Below, in pieces: positions 50,743 through 59,937 of a stretch of DNA of 64,000 nt (position 1 is its first letter; the number at the start of each line of letters is the position of its first letter). The notes below the pieces were generated by a model. It worked only from the letters and a program-made list of their open reading frames with translations, was not told where the DNA came from and searched no databases. The DNA comes from Kuafuiihalomonas sp039024635. GTDB lineage: Bacteria > Myxococcota > Kuafuiibacteriia > Kuafuiibacteriales > Kuafuiibacteriaceae. Where the stretch lies: NCBI GenBank assembly GCA_039024635.1, contig JBCCQA010000014.1, positions 62,001-126,000 of the forward strand. The letters run 5' to 3'. The translations under genes were made by a program, and so were the position numbers.

Positions 50743-52377
50743 TCAGCTCTGGACGCCCGCTCGTCGGAACGTCTCGTCGACGATGGTCTTCGCCTCTTCG
50801 AGGATGCGATCCAGATGCTGGTCACCTTCGAAGCTCTCGCCGTAGATCTTGTAGACGTCCTCGGTTCCAGAAGGTCGGGCCGCGAACCAGCCACGTTCGG
50901 TCTCGACCTTTAGCCCACCGATGGCTTCGTCGTTGCCCGGAGCCCGGGTCAGGCAGCGGACGATGGGATCGCCCGCTAAAGCATCGGCCACCACGTCCTC
51001 GGGTCCAAGCTCTTTCAGGACCTTCTTCTGGGCTCGGTTGGCCGGCGCGTCGACCCGGCGGTAGGCGGGGGCCCCGAGCTTCTCGGTGAGCCCTCGGTGG
51101 ACCTCGTCCAGATCCCGTTCCTGGTGAGCCGCGATCTCGGCCGCCAAGAGGGCGAGCACCAGCCCATCCTTGTCCGTTGTCCATGGCCGACCGTCGAGCG
51201 TAGCCACCGTGGCCCCGGCGCTCTCTTCCCCTGCGAAGCCAGCCTTTCCTTCGACGAGGAGAGGCACGAACCACTTGAAGCCGACTGGCACTTCGATGAC
51301 CGCCCGACCGCGGGCCTCGGCCGCACGACGAACGAGGGCGCTTGTGACCACGGTCTGGCCCGCCCCCATGGAAGCTGGCCAAGCGTCTCGGGTCGCGAAG
51401 AGGTGATCGACCAGGATGGCCAAGAAGTGGTTAGGATTGAACAGGCCGCGACCCGGAGTGACGATGCCGTGCCGATCTGCGTCTGCGTCGTTGCCAAAGC
51501 TGACCTGAAAGCGGTCCTTGAGCTGAACCAGGCTGGCCATGGCGTGGGGTGAACTGCAGTCCATCCGAATCTGGCCATCGCCATCCAGGGTCATGAAGCG
51601 GAAGGTCCCATCGACTCTGGGGTTGGTGATTTCCAAGTTCAAGCCGTGGGCCTCGGCAACGCGATCCCACACCGTGATGGCGCTTCCACCCAAGGGATCG
51701 GCACCCAGCTTCAAGCCCGTATCGCGGATCCAGTCCAAGCGCACCACGCTGGGAAGGGCGTCCACATAGGGCTGAACGAAGTCGAAGAGCTCGACCGCCC
51801 GCCAAGCGCGCTCGAAAGGTACGCCGGTCGGTGGTGCAGCCAACAGCTCGTTGGCTCGAGCCTCGATGGCGACGCTGAAGCTGGATTCGGACGGCCCCCC
51901 GTGGGGGGGATTGTATTTGATGCCGCCATCTCGCGGCGGATTGTGAGAGGGCGTGATGATCAAGCCGTCAGCGGGTGCCGCGTGCCGCGCGTTGTGGGTG
52001 AGCAAGGCCCGCGACACGAGGGGGGTGGGGATGTAGGTGTCGGCAGTCAGGACGGGAACGCCATTACCGATCAGCACCTCAATCGCCGTCCGCCAGGCCG
52101 GCTCGGAGAGGGCGTGGGTGTCCTTGCCCACGAACATGGGACCCGAGATCGAGTTCTTGGCCCTTACGTCGCACACCGCCTGGACGATGGCCCTCAGGTG
52201 GGCCTGGTTGAACCGATGGTCCTGGGCCGAGCCTCGGTGACCCGAGGTGCCGAACTGGACCCTATGCTCCAGCTGCTCCGGATCGGGCTGAAGGCTGTAG
52301 TAGTCGCTGACCAGGCGGGGGAGGTCGACCAAGACCTCGTCCGGTGCCGGTCGACCGGCGCCAGGATGGGGGCCCAC
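50743..52377 (-). CDS. pgm: Phosphoglucomutase (alpha-D-glucose phosphate-specific)
   Basis: A 544-residue enzyme interconverting glucose 1- and 6-phosphate. It begins, as in E. coli Pgm, with GPHPGAGRPAPDEVLVDLPR and HRVQFGTSGHRGS, has the phosphoserine loop LIITPSHNPPRDGGIKYNPP, the metal loop NDADADRHG and the sugar loop GEESAGAT. GTG 52377 is chosen by this alignment; the frame remains open into parA. It follows parA by 4 bp, an unusual partner. It should feed the UDPGP-type enzyme nearby. Confidence 0.95.
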   Translation of the reverse strand: MGPHPGAGRPAPDEVLVDLPRLVSDYYSLQPDPEQLEHRVQFGTSGHRGSAQDHRFNQAHLRAIVQAVCDVRAKNSISGPMFVGKDTHALSEPAWRTAIEVLIGNGVPVLTADTYIPTPLVSRALLTHNARHAAPADGLIITPSHNPPRDGGIKYNPPHGGPSESSFSVAIEARANELLAAPPTGVPFERAWRAVELFDFVQPYVDALPSVVRLDWIRDTGLKLGADPLGGSAITVWDRVAEAHGLNLEITNPRVDGTFRFMTLDGDGQIRMDCSSPHAMASLVQLKDRFQVSFGNDADADRHGIVTPGRGLFNPNHFLAILVDHLFATRDAWPASMGAGQTVVTSALVRRAAEARGRAVIEVPVGFKWFVPLLVEGKAGFAGEESAGATVATLDGRPWTTDKDGLVLALLAAEIAAHQERDLDEVHRGLTEKLGAPAYRRVDAPANRAQKKVLKELGPEDVVADALAGDPIVRCLTRAPGNDEAIGGLKVETERGWFAARPSGTEDVYKIYGESFEGDQHLDRILEEAKTIVDETFRRAGVQS

Positions 52378-52381
52378 AGGC

Positions 52382-53149
52382 CTAAGCCGCCGTCCGAGCC
52401 TCCAACTCACGTGCGAGCTGAAGGTAGGACTGTGAGCCCCGAGAGGCCAGATCGTAGAGCAAGCAGGGTTGACCGAAAGACGGTGCTTCGGAAAGGCGGA
52501 TGTTGCGGGGGATCATGGTCTCGAAGACCTTCTCGGCGAAGTAGCCTCGGACCTCCGAGACCACCTGGCGGGAGAGGTTGTTGCGGGGATCGTACATGGT
52601 AAAGAGGATGCCCTCGATGTCGAGGTCGGTGTTCAGGCTCTCCTGGACGAGCCGGATAGTCTCCATCAGCTTCGAGAGACCCTCCATCGCGTAGTACTCG
52701 GTCTGGACGGGGACTAGGACCGACTGGGCGGCGGTCAGGCCGTTGATGGTCAACATGTCCAGCGAAGGCGGACAGTCGATGACGATGTAATCGTACCGGC
52801 TTCGAAGCGGCTCCAGGATGGTCCGAAGCCGGTGCTGACCGCCTTCGAACTGCGCCAGCTCCAGGGCGGCACCGGCCAGGTCCCGTTGGGCGGGCGCCAC
52901 ATGAAGACGCTCCAGAGGCGTGTCCCGGATGATGGCCTCGATCGGCTTGTCGTCGACCAAGACCTGATAGATGCCCTCGTCGAGTTCGTGGATAGGGATA
53001 CCCAAGCCGCTGGACGCGTTGCCCTGGGGATCGATGTCCACGATGAGGATCCGTCGCCCATCGGCCGCGAGCGAAGCCCCCAGATTGACCGCAGTGGTCG
53101 TTTTTCCGACGCCGCCCTTCTGGTTGGCGATGGCTATGACCCTTCCCAT
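52382..53149 (-). CDS. parA: ParA/Soj-family chromosome partitioning ATPase
   Basis: A 255-residue Walker-type ATPase: IAIANQKGGVGKTTTAVNLG (deviant Walker A with signature Lys), VDIDPQGNASSGLG, VIDCPPSLDMLTINGL and PVQTEYYAMEGLSKL, all typical of chromosomal ParA/Soj. It binds DNA as an ATP dimer and moves ParB-parS complexes. ATG 53149 is preferred over an ATG at 53173. No parB follows; pgm does. A ParB gene must lie elsewhere if this is the segregation ATPase. Confidence 0.92.
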   Translation of the reverse strand: MGRVIAIANQKGGVGKTTTAVNLGASLAADGRRILIVDIDPQGNASSGLGIPIHELDEGIYQVLVDDKPIEAIIRDTPLERLHVAPAQRDLAGAALELAQFEGGQHRLRTILEPLRSRYDYIVIDCPPSLDMLTINGLTAAQSVLVPVQTEYYAMEGLSKLMETIRLVQESLNTDLDIEGILFTMYDPRNNLSRQVVSEVRGYFAEKVFETMIPRNIRLSEAPSFGQPCLLYDLASRGSQSYLQLARELEARTAA

Positions 53150-53197
53150 CCTAGTGGTCAGGCGAGGTAGCATGCCGCTTCCGAGCCGGGCAACGCC

Positions 53198-53226
53198 TTG
53201 ACAGGCCTGTCCGCCCCTCGATACCT
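53198..53226 (+). promoter_or_regulatory. Possible promoter upstream of etfB
   Basis: A consensus-perfect -35 TTGACA (53198-53203) is followed after 17 nt by ATACCT (or GATACC at 16 nt). The -10 is poor. It lies 91 bp before the etfB start. Confidence 0.3.
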
Positions 53227-53316
53227 CCCCGGCACACAGAATGACGCATCGCGGTATGCTCTCGTTACCTGGTGTTTCGCTGGTCCCGCGAGCGCGTCTG
53301 TTGGAGGAAGAACGCA

Positions 53317-54105
53317 GTGAAGATCCTAGTGACCGTCAAGCGAGTCACCGACTACGAGCGGAAGGCAAAGATCACGCCCGATGGCTCGGCCTTGGTGACC
53401 GAAGGCATGAATTTTGTCCCCAATCCCTTCGACGAGATCGCCGTCGAAGAGGCACTTCGTCTGGCCAAGACCCACGGCGGCGAGGTGGTCGTGGTGAGTA
53501 TCGGCCCCAAGGACGCCGTACAGCAGATCCGACAGGCCCTGGCCATGGGCGCCAATCGAGGCATCCTGGTCGAAGCGGAGGACGTCGACCCCGATGGGGT
53601 GGCCCGCATCCTCCAGAAGATCATTGCCGACGAAGCCCCCAATCTGGTCGTGATGGGCAAGCAGGACACCGACAACGACGCCAACCAGGTCGGCCAGCTC
53701 CTGGCGGGCTATCTGGACTGGCCCCAGGCCACCTTCGCCTCCAAGAAGGAAGGCCTCGACTCCGATCAAGAGAAGAAGCAGGTCCCCGGCGTCGTGATCG
53801 AGGGCGAAAAGGCCACGGTGATCCGTGAGGTAGACGGTGGCCTGGAAACGCTGCAGGTTTCGCTGCCCGCCATCGTGACAACGGACCTACGGCTCAACCA
53901 TCCCCGCTTCGCCTCCCTCCCCGGAATTATGAAGGCGAAGAAGAAAGAGGTGAAAGAGCTGGGCGTGGACGCCATCGGGGTCGACGTGAGCCCAAAGGTC
54001 CGGATCCTCGAGTACAAGGAGCCAGCTGAGCGCCAGGCCGGCGTCACCGTTTCCGACGTGGACCAGCTTCTGGAGAAGCTGAAGAACGAAGCCAAGGTGC
54101 TCTGA
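53317..54105 (+). CDS. etfB: Electron transfer flavoprotein beta subunit
   Basis: A 262-residue EtfB. It starts MKILVTVKRVTDYERKAKIT from GTG 53317, with GGAGG 9 nt upstream, which overrules the longer frame. It has NFVPNPFDEIAVEEALRLAK and the signature VMGKQDTDNDANQVGQLLAG. With EtfA it carries electrons from acyl-CoA and other dehydrogenases to the membrane quinone pool. The etfA gene follows by 11 bp. Confidence 0.96.
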   Translation: MKILVTVKRVTDYERKAKITPDGSALVTEGMNFVPNPFDEIAVEEALRLAKTHGGEVVVVSIGPKDAVQQIRQALAMGANRGILVEAEDVDPDGVARILQKIIADEAPNLVVMGKQDTDNDANQVGQLLAGYLDWPQATFASKKEGLDSDQEKKQVPGVVIEGEKATVIREVDGGLETLQVSLPAIVTTDLRLNHPRFASLPGIMKAKKKEVKELGVDAIGVDVSPKVRILEYKEPAERQAGVTVSDVDQLLEKLKNEAKVL

Positions 54106-54116
54106 AGGAGAACAAC

Positions 54117-55067
54117 ATGAGCAACATACTCGTCATTGCAGAAGTATCCGAAGGCGAACTGAAGCGGGCTACCCTGACCTGCATTGGTTTCGCCCGCCAG
54201 GCGGCCGAGCGGACCGGGGGCACGGTGCAGGCGCTGGTCGTGGGCAAGGGCGTCGGCGCCCACGCCGAGACCCTCGCCAAGTACGTGTCGACGGTTCACG
54301 TCGCCGACGACGGGGCCTTCGAGAAGCCCCTCGCCGAGACCTACGCCAAAGCTATCGCCGCGGCTGCCGAATCAGCAGGCGCCCATGTCGTTTGCATGGC
54401 CGCCACCGCCCACGGCAAAGACGTGATGCCTCGCGCCGCTGCGCTACTCCAGGCCGGCATGGCCTCCGACATCGTCGGCTTCGGCAAAGATGGCATGCAG
54501 CTGCAGCGCCCCATCCAGGCCGGCAACGTCATCGCCACCGTGGAGCTTACGACCGAGGTGAAGGTCGTGACCACACGACCGACCGAGTTCGAGGCCGCGA
54601 CCGAAAGCGAAGCTGCCGGCGAGGTCAAGGCCCTGACCGTCGACGTCGGGACGCCCAAGACCACCTTCGTGGCCTTCGACAAGGTGGCCTCGGAGCGCCC
54701 GGAACTCGGAGACGCATCGGTGGTGGTGTCGGGAGGACGTGGACTCAAGGAGTCCGGCAACTTCCCGGCCCTCATCGAACCCCTGGCCGACAAGCTGAAC
54801 GCCGCCATCGGCGCCAGCCGAGCCGTGGTGGACGCAGGCTGGGTACCCAACGACATGCAGGTCGGTCAGACCGGCAAAGTCGTTGCCCCGAACCTCTACA
54901 TCGCCGTCGGCATTTCCGGCGCCATCCAGCATGTAGCGGGTATGAAGGGGTCCAAGACCATCGTCGCCATCAACAAGGATCCCGAAGCTCCCATCTTTGC
55001 GATCGCGGACTATGGTCTGGTCGAGGACCTCTTCAAGGTCGTCCCCGAACTGACCGAAAAGATCTGA
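54117..55067 (+). CDS. etfA: Electron transfer flavoprotein alpha subunit
   Basis: A 316-residue EtfA. The C-terminal FAD-binding domain shows VVVSGGRGLKESGNF, GASRAVVDAGWVPNDMQVGQ, TGKVVAPNLYIAVGISGAIQ and NKDPEAPIFAIADYGLVEDL, all canonical. GGAG lies 6 nt before the ATG. It partners EtfB and is followed 9 bp later by rng, with which it probably shares a transcript. Confidence 0.96.
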   Translation: MSNILVIAEVSEGELKRATLTCIGFARQAAERTGGTVQALVVGKGVGAHAETLAKYVSTVHVADDGAFEKPLAETYAKAIAAAAESAGAHVVCMAATAHGKDVMPRAAALLQAGMASDIVGFGKDGMQLQRPIQAGNVIATVELTTEVKVVTTRPTEFEAATESEAAGEVKALTVDVGTPKTTFVAFDKVASERPELGDASVVVSGGRGLKESGNFPALIEPLADKLNAAIGASRAVVDAGWVPNDMQVGQTGKVVAPNLYIAVGISGAIQHVAGMKGSKTIVAINKDPEAPIFAIADYGLVEDLFKVVPELTEKI

Positions 55068-55076
55068 AGGTCCCCC

Positions 55077-56543
55077 GTGAGGACGGAGATCCTCGTGTCC
55101 CGCGGCCCGGGAGAGACCCGGGTCGCGGTCCTCGAAGAGGGCGCACTGGTCGAGTTCGACCTGGAGCGAGGCGATGCGAGGAGCGCGGTCGGCAACGTCT
55201 ATCGCGGCAAAGTGACCCGGGTCCTCCCCGGGATGCAGGCCGCCTTCGTAGACATCGGCCTGAAGCGGGCCGCCTTCTTGTACGTCGACGACGTCGCGCG
55301 CGAAGGGGCCGACGTCGAGCCCGATGAGGAGGAGCCAAGCCCGAAAGTGGACCGCCCGCCTATTCAGGAGCTCCTGCGAGCGGGGCAAGAGATCGTCGTC
55401 CAGGTCCGGAAGGCGCCCCTGGGCAGTAAGGGTGCCCGCGTGACCAACTTCGTCACCATCCCCGGACGCCACGTCGTCTATCTGCCGACCTTGGACAAGG
55501 TCGGCGTATCTCGAAAGATCACGGCGGAAGGGGAGCGTACTCGGCTCAAAGAGCTCCTGGAGTCCCAGCGAAAAGACGGCGAAGGGGGCTTCATCGCCCG
55601 CACCGTTTGCGAAGGTGTCGAAAGCGAGCACATCGCTCGGGACATGGACTTCGTTCGAGGACTGTGGGGCAAGGTCATGGCCCGGGCCGAATCTCGACCT
55701 ACGCCCTCCCTGTTGCTCGCCGATCTCGACCTCGTCTCACGGACCGCCCGGGACCTTCTGACCGAAGACGTGGAGCTCGTCTGCGACGATCCGGACGACG
55801 CTGACCGGGTGAAGGGCCTCATGGCCGCCCACGGCCCTGAGCTCCTTCCTCGGATCCGCCTCCATGAGGGCCCAAGCCCCCTCCTCGAGGCCCGAGGAGT
55901 CGAGAGCAGCCTTGAAGCGGCCCAGGCCCGGACCGTGGCTTTGAAGAGCGGCGGCTCCATTTCCATCGACGAAGCCGAGGCCTTGACGGCGATCGACATC
56001 AACACCGGTCGCTACGTGGGCAAGAAGGACCTGGAGCAAACACTGTTGAGAACGAATCTGGAGGCGGCGCCGGTGGTAGCGGAGCAGATTCGCCTTCGGA
56101 ACCTCGGCGGAATCATCATCGTCGACTTCATCGACATGCAGGACCCTAGCTCCAAGACCCAGGTCTTCGAGGCATTCTCGGCCGCGCTGGAGCGAGATCG
56201 GAGCAAGATCAAGTTGCTCCCCATGAACGACTTCGGGCTCCTGGAACTGACCCGTAAGCGGGTCCGGCCCTCCCTCTCGAGCCGCCTCCACGAAAGCTGC
56301 CCTTACTGCGCCGGCCGAGGCACCGTGAAGTCGGCCCAGACGCTTGCTCTTCAGATTCTTCGGCGGCTCCGAGATGCCGGGCCAGGACCAGGAGACGTGC
56401 TCGTTAGCGCGATGCCCGACGTCGCCAAACTCCTCGTCGCCTCACCCGAGTTGGCAGCCATGGAAAAAGAATTGGGTCGAAGCATTCACGTGGAAGCCCG
56501 TTCGGACTATCACCGAGAGGTCTTTCATCTGACCGCCCGATGA
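55077..56543 (+). CDS. rng: Ribonuclease G
   Basis: A 488-residue RNase E/G endoribonuclease. An S1 domain (about residues 35-125: GNVYRGKVTRVLPGMQAAFV) is split by an acidic insertion. The catalytic Asp residues are in LTAIDINTGRYVG (about 305) and IIIVDFIDMQD (about 350), and the zinc-link CPYCAGRG (about 408) forms the dimer interface. The length is that of RNase G, without the long degradosome tail of RNase E. It processes 16S rRNA and mRNAs. The start is GTG. It overlaps the Omp85-type gene by 4 bp. Confidence 0.95.
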   Translation: MRTEILVSRGPGETRVAVLEEGALVEFDLERGDARSAVGNVYRGKVTRVLPGMQAAFVDIGLKRAAFLYVDDVAREGADVEPDEEEPSPKVDRPPIQELLRAGQEIVVQVRKAPLGSKGARVTNFVTIPGRHVVYLPTLDKVGVSRKITAEGERTRLKELLESQRKDGEGGFIARTVCEGVESEHIARDMDFVRGLWGKVMARAESRPTPSLLLADLDLVSRTARDLLTEDVELVCDDPDDADRVKGLMAAHGPELLPRIRLHEGPSPLLEARGVESSLEAAQARTVALKSGGSISIDEAEALTAIDINTGRYVGKKDLEQTLLRTNLEAAPVVAEQIRLRNLGGIIIVDFIDMQDPSSKTQVFEAFSAALERDRSKIKLLPMNDFGLLELTRKRVRPSLSSRLHESCPYCAGRGTVKSAQTLALQILRRLRDAGPGPGDVLVSAMPDVAKLLVASPELAAMEKELGRSIHVEARSDYHREVFHLTAR

Positions 56544-57874
56544 GCCCACGACGCGTCCTCATTGCCCTGCTCTTCGCGGCCTGGCCCGGGCTGGGGCGGG
56601 CTCAGCTCGATCCCTTCGACCAGGCCTTGGTCCAGCCGGATCAAATCATCGAGTCGGTCGACATCCGAGGCAATGGGCGGACCCAAGAGGGGGTCATCCG
56701 GCGTCGGATCCTGCTGGCCGAGGGCGACCTGGTCGACGACCGCTTGGTGCAGGCCTCGCGACTCCGCCTCTTGGGTACGGGCTTCTTTTCCGAGGTCGAC
56801 TTCAGCTTGGAGCGAGGCTCGCGCCGCGGCCGGGTCATCTTGGTTGTCACCGTCGAAGAACGCAACACGGTGGTCGTAGACCGACTCTACCTGGGGACTT
56901 CGCCGGTGAGTCGCCTCTTCGGAGGCTTGGGTGTTGCGGACGGGAACTTTCTGGGTCGGGGCGTCACCTTGGGCGGCACCTTCGCCCTAGGAGAAGACCG
57001 ACAAGCGGTTGAGGCCCGGACCTTTCTGCCTTCCTTGGCCGACACCGCACTCCAGCTCTCGGCCTCCTTCATCTTCGTTCGGGGCGCGGAGCTGCTGGAT
57101 GCCTCCCAGGAGGACGGCTTTCAGCTCCGCTATCGAAGGGTCGGGGGGACCTTCGGCCTCGGCATCGGGGTGGGTCCTGCTCAGCGGGTCTCCGTGATCT
57201 ATCGGCTGGAGTCCGTGAACGCCGACCGACTCCCGAACCTGGACCCGCCGGTGCTGCGTCAGGCGCCCTCCATCCAGTTCGACGAGAGCGTCATCTCTAC
57301 GGTCCGCCTGGGCTACGAGCGCGACACGCGAAACGATCCCTTCGTCCCGACCTCGGGCGACCAGCTGGCCTTCGGCATCGAGCTTGGGACCTCTCTCCTC
57401 GGCTCCGACTACGAGTTCAGCAAGTACACCGGCTCGGGCGCGCTGGCCTTGGAGCCCTTTCCCGCCCACAGCCTTGTGTTCCGAGCCGAGGCTGGACTGA
57501 TTCAGGGGCAGGCCGCTTTCTTTGACCAGTTCTTCATCGGCGACCACACCTACTTCGCCTTTGGACGAGACTCCTTGCCCCGAGCGGTCCAGCTCAACTT
57601 CTCGGAGGCCAACGACTACGACGACCTGCTCCTGGGTGGAGGCGTCGAGTACGCCCTGCCCCTGTACCAGGGTCGAAGCGGAATCTACCGGATCTATCTG
57701 TACGCCGGCGTCGAAGCCGTCGTGACCGCTTCTCTCGACGAAGTACAGGAAGACCCGAGCGGACGAAGTACGGGCGGCCTCTTCCCGATGTCCTTCGACC
57801 TAGGTCTCAAGATGGACACCCTGCTCGGGGCCTTCACGCTGTCCAGCGCCTACATCGCCGAGCTCTTCCTGTGA
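56540..57874 (+). CDS. BamA/TamA (Omp85) family outer membrane protein with a single POTRA
   Basis: A 444-residue exported protein: signal MSPRRVLIALLFAAWPGLGR, then one POTRA domain (about residues 37-108: IIESVDIRGNGRTQEGVIRR, ILLAEGDLVDDRLVQASRLR) and an Omp85 beta-barrel (about 115-444) with the strand pair VRLGYERDTRNDPFVPTSGD. Full BamA has five POTRAs and TamA three; a one-POTRA form resembles accessory Omp85 proteins for lipid or protein insertion. It is translationally coupled to rng and to the next gene (4-bp overlaps). Confidence 0.85.
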   Translation: MSPRRVLIALLFAAWPGLGRAQLDPFDQALVQPDQIIESVDIRGNGRTQEGVIRRRILLAEGDLVDDRLVQASRLRLLGTGFFSEVDFSLERGSRRGRVILVVTVEERNTVVVDRLYLGTSPVSRLFGGLGVADGNFLGRGVTLGGTFALGEDRQAVEARTFLPSLADTALQLSASFIFVRGAELLDASQEDGFQLRYRRVGGTFGLGIGVGPAQRVSVIYRLESVNADRLPNLDPPVLRQAPSIQFDESVISTVRLGYERDTRNDPFVPTSGDQLAFGIELGTSLLGSDYEFSKYTGSGALALEPFPAHSLVFRAEAGLIQGQAAFFDQFFIGDHTYFAFGRDSLPRAVQLNFSEANDYDDLLLGGGVEYALPLYQGRSGIYRIYLYAGVEAVVTASLDEVQEDPSGRSTGGLFPMSFDLGLKMDTLLGAFTLSSAYIAELFL

Positions 57875-58476
57875 GGCGACTGCTCGTCGTCGTCGCCCTT
57901 CTGTTCTCGATCCCGGCCCGGGCCCAGGACCCGGCTTCCCTTCCCGTGCGTATCGCTCTCGACGAGCGACCGCGCCTCAGTTTCGACGTGACCAATGCCT
58001 TCACCGAAGGTTTCCGCCGACGCTTTCTGGGCGGGATCACGGGCCGAGTGCGGATTCGAACCTTTCTCTTGGACCGAGAGCGAAGGGAACTGGCCGAGGC
58101 GGAGCGCACCTGCGAGATGCGATTCGACGTCTGGGACGAGATCGTCCGGGTCCGGATCCAGGACGGCGCCGAGGTCCAGCGAGAGATCGTGCGACTCGTC
58201 GACGCCGCTTTTCGACGGTGCGGCGAGGTCGAGATTCCGCTCGGCCGGCCCGAGGATTATCAGGCGGGTCCACGCCTGCTGGTCGAGGTCGCCCTGAACC
58301 CGGTCTCCGAGGAGCTGCTCGAACGGACCCGGGAATTCATGTCGAACCCCGGGGGCTCGGGAAGTGGCCGCAGCATCTTCAGCGCCATTGCCCGCCTCTT
58401 TCGCTCCAAGGCCTCGGCCTCGGGCGAGGTCTTTCTCTTTGCCAGCCCCCGCCTTTCACTCCCGGAGGACGAATGA
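57871..58476 (+). CDS. DUF4390-like exported protein
   Basis: A 201-residue protein with a signal peptide (MRRLLVVVALLFSIPARA). The mature domain (RPRLSFDVTNAFTEGFRRRF, RIRTFLLDRERRELAEAERT, CEMRFDVWDEIVRVRI) resembles DUF4390, whose genes often sit just before ntrY in proteobacteria; here an NtrY-like kinase follows with a 4-bp overlap, supporting the call. Its function is unknown, probably periplasmic. The start is GTG. Confidence 0.6.
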   Translation: MRRLLVVVALLFSIPARAQDPASLPVRIALDERPRLSFDVTNAFTEGFRRRFLGGITGRVRIRTFLLDRERRELAEAERTCEMRFDVWDEIVRVRIQDGAEVQREIVRLVDAAFRRCGEVEIPLGRPEDYQAGPRLLVEVALNPVSEELLERTREFMSNPGGSGSGRSIFSAIARLFRSKASASGEVFLFASPRLSLPEDE

Positions 58477-59930
58477 AGCTACTCTCGCGATTCGAGGCTC
58501 GGATCATCCTGGCCATTCTCTTGCCGACGATCGGGCCCATCGTCGCCTCCGTGATCTTCATCCCCCAGCTGATTGAGGCTCGCTTCGCCGAACAGTCGAA
58601 CCTGGCCGTTCGTCGTGAGCTCGAACAGCATGTCCTCTTGTACGGCGCCTTCTTCGAGGCAAAGAAGGACGAGTTCGCGGCCGAAGCCCGATCCATCGGG
58701 CGTGACCCGGAACTCATCGGGGCCGCGCGAAGTGCCGCGGCCGAGCTGCTGAGAAGCCGCTTGTTACAGGTTCTGGAGAGCCATCCCGAGATAGGGTCCG
58801 CCAGCGTCTTCGCCGCCGACGGCAAGCCTCTGACCCGGCTGGAGGGGGACGTGGCCCTCGGAGCACGTCCGAAGACCATCGTGGTTCCTCTCGGGCTCGG
58901 CCGGGCGCCTCGTCTAGAGCTGGTCTTCGGCCTGGACGGGGGCTACTTCGACGCTCGGGGGCGGGCGGAGGAGGTGGCCCTCCTCTACGACGCCTCCCTG
59001 GAGACCTTTTCACAGCGCTTCTCGGAGAAGAGTCGGACCTACTACGCCATCCTGGCCTTCGTCGCCCTGGCAGCTCTGCTCCTGGGCTACTTGATAGCCC
59101 GCAGCGTGACGCGACGAGTCCAGCAGCTGGCCCTTGGCACCGAGCGCGCCGCCCAGGGAGAGCTGGACTTCGTGGTGCCCGTCGAAGGCGCAGACGAGAT
59201 TACGGGCCTTGCGCGTCGCTTCAACCGCATGCTGAGAGCGGTTCGAGACGCCCAGCGGCGAATCATCGATCTGGAAAAAATCTCGAGTTGGCAGGACTTC
59301 GCCCGACGTTTGGCCCACGAGATCAAGAACCCCCTGACGCCCATCCGTCTGTCGGTCCAAGAGCTCCGCCGGCGCTCCCAGCCCAGCGATCCGAGCCAGA
59401 AGCAGCTGATCGAGGACGTCTCCGACGTGATCGAAGACGAAACCGAGCGACTGACCCGGCTCGTCAACGAGTTCAGTCAGTTCGCTCGCCTGCCGGACGG
59501 CGCGCCAGAGCCCACCGACATGAGCCGACTCGTGCAGGACTTCTTGCGAGCCTACAACGGCTTCGAGGATAGGGTGGAGCTCGTCGACGACGAGCGAACT
59601 CAGGCTCGGGTCGACCGAGACCAGATGGTCCAAGTGCTCCATAACCTGGTGATTAACGGCCTCCAAGCCAGCCCCGACAGCGAACGGATTCGGCTCTCCC
59701 TTCGCGCCCGCGGGGCCTGGGTCGAGCTGGCGGTGGAAGACCGAGGGCCCGGCATCGACCAGAGCGACGTCCACAAGATCTTCGAGCCCTACTTCACGAC
59801 GAAGACCCAGGGCACGGGTCTGGGCCTGGCCATCGCCAAGAAGATCATCCTCCAGCACGAAGGGAGCATCCACGTCGAGGCAGGGTCGAAGGGGGGAGCG
59901 CGCTTCGTCGTTCGACTCCCTGCCGTATGA
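58473..59930 (+). CDS. NtrY-like sensor histidine kinase
   Basis: A 485-residue membrane kinase. ATG 58473 has GGAGG 4 nt upstream; the longer frame is not used. Two transmembrane segments (about residues 12-34 and 188-208) enclose a periplasmic sensor, followed by HAMP, then HisKA with phospho-acceptor in FARRLAHEIKNPLTPIRLSV, and HATPase with N box HNLVINGLQASP, VEDRGPGI and GTGLGLAIAKKI. The HEIKNPLTPI box is typical of NtrY/NtrB. No response regulator is adjacent, so its partner lies elsewhere. Confidence 0.92.
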   Translation: MKLLSRFEARIILAILLPTIGPIVASVIFIPQLIEARFAEQSNLAVRRELEQHVLLYGAFFEAKKDEFAAEARSIGRDPELIGAARSAAAELLRSRLLQVLESHPEIGSASVFAADGKPLTRLEGDVALGARPKTIVVPLGLGRAPRLELVFGLDGGYFDARGRAEEVALLYDASLETFSQRFSEKSRTYYAILAFVALAALLLGYLIARSVTRRVQQLALGTERAAQGELDFVVPVEGADEITGLARRFNRMLRAVRDAQRRIIDLEKISSWQDFARRLAHEIKNPLTPIRLSVQELRRRSQPSDPSQKQLIEDVSDVIEDETERLTRLVNEFSQFARLPDGAPEPTDMSRLVQDFLRAYNGFEDRVELVDDERTQARVDRDQMVQVLHNLVINGLQASPDSERIRLSLRARGAWVELAVEDRGPGIDQSDVHKIFEPYFTTKTQGTGLGLAIAKKIILQHEGSIHVEAGSKGGARFVVRLPAV

Positions 59931-59937
59931 CTGCTAG

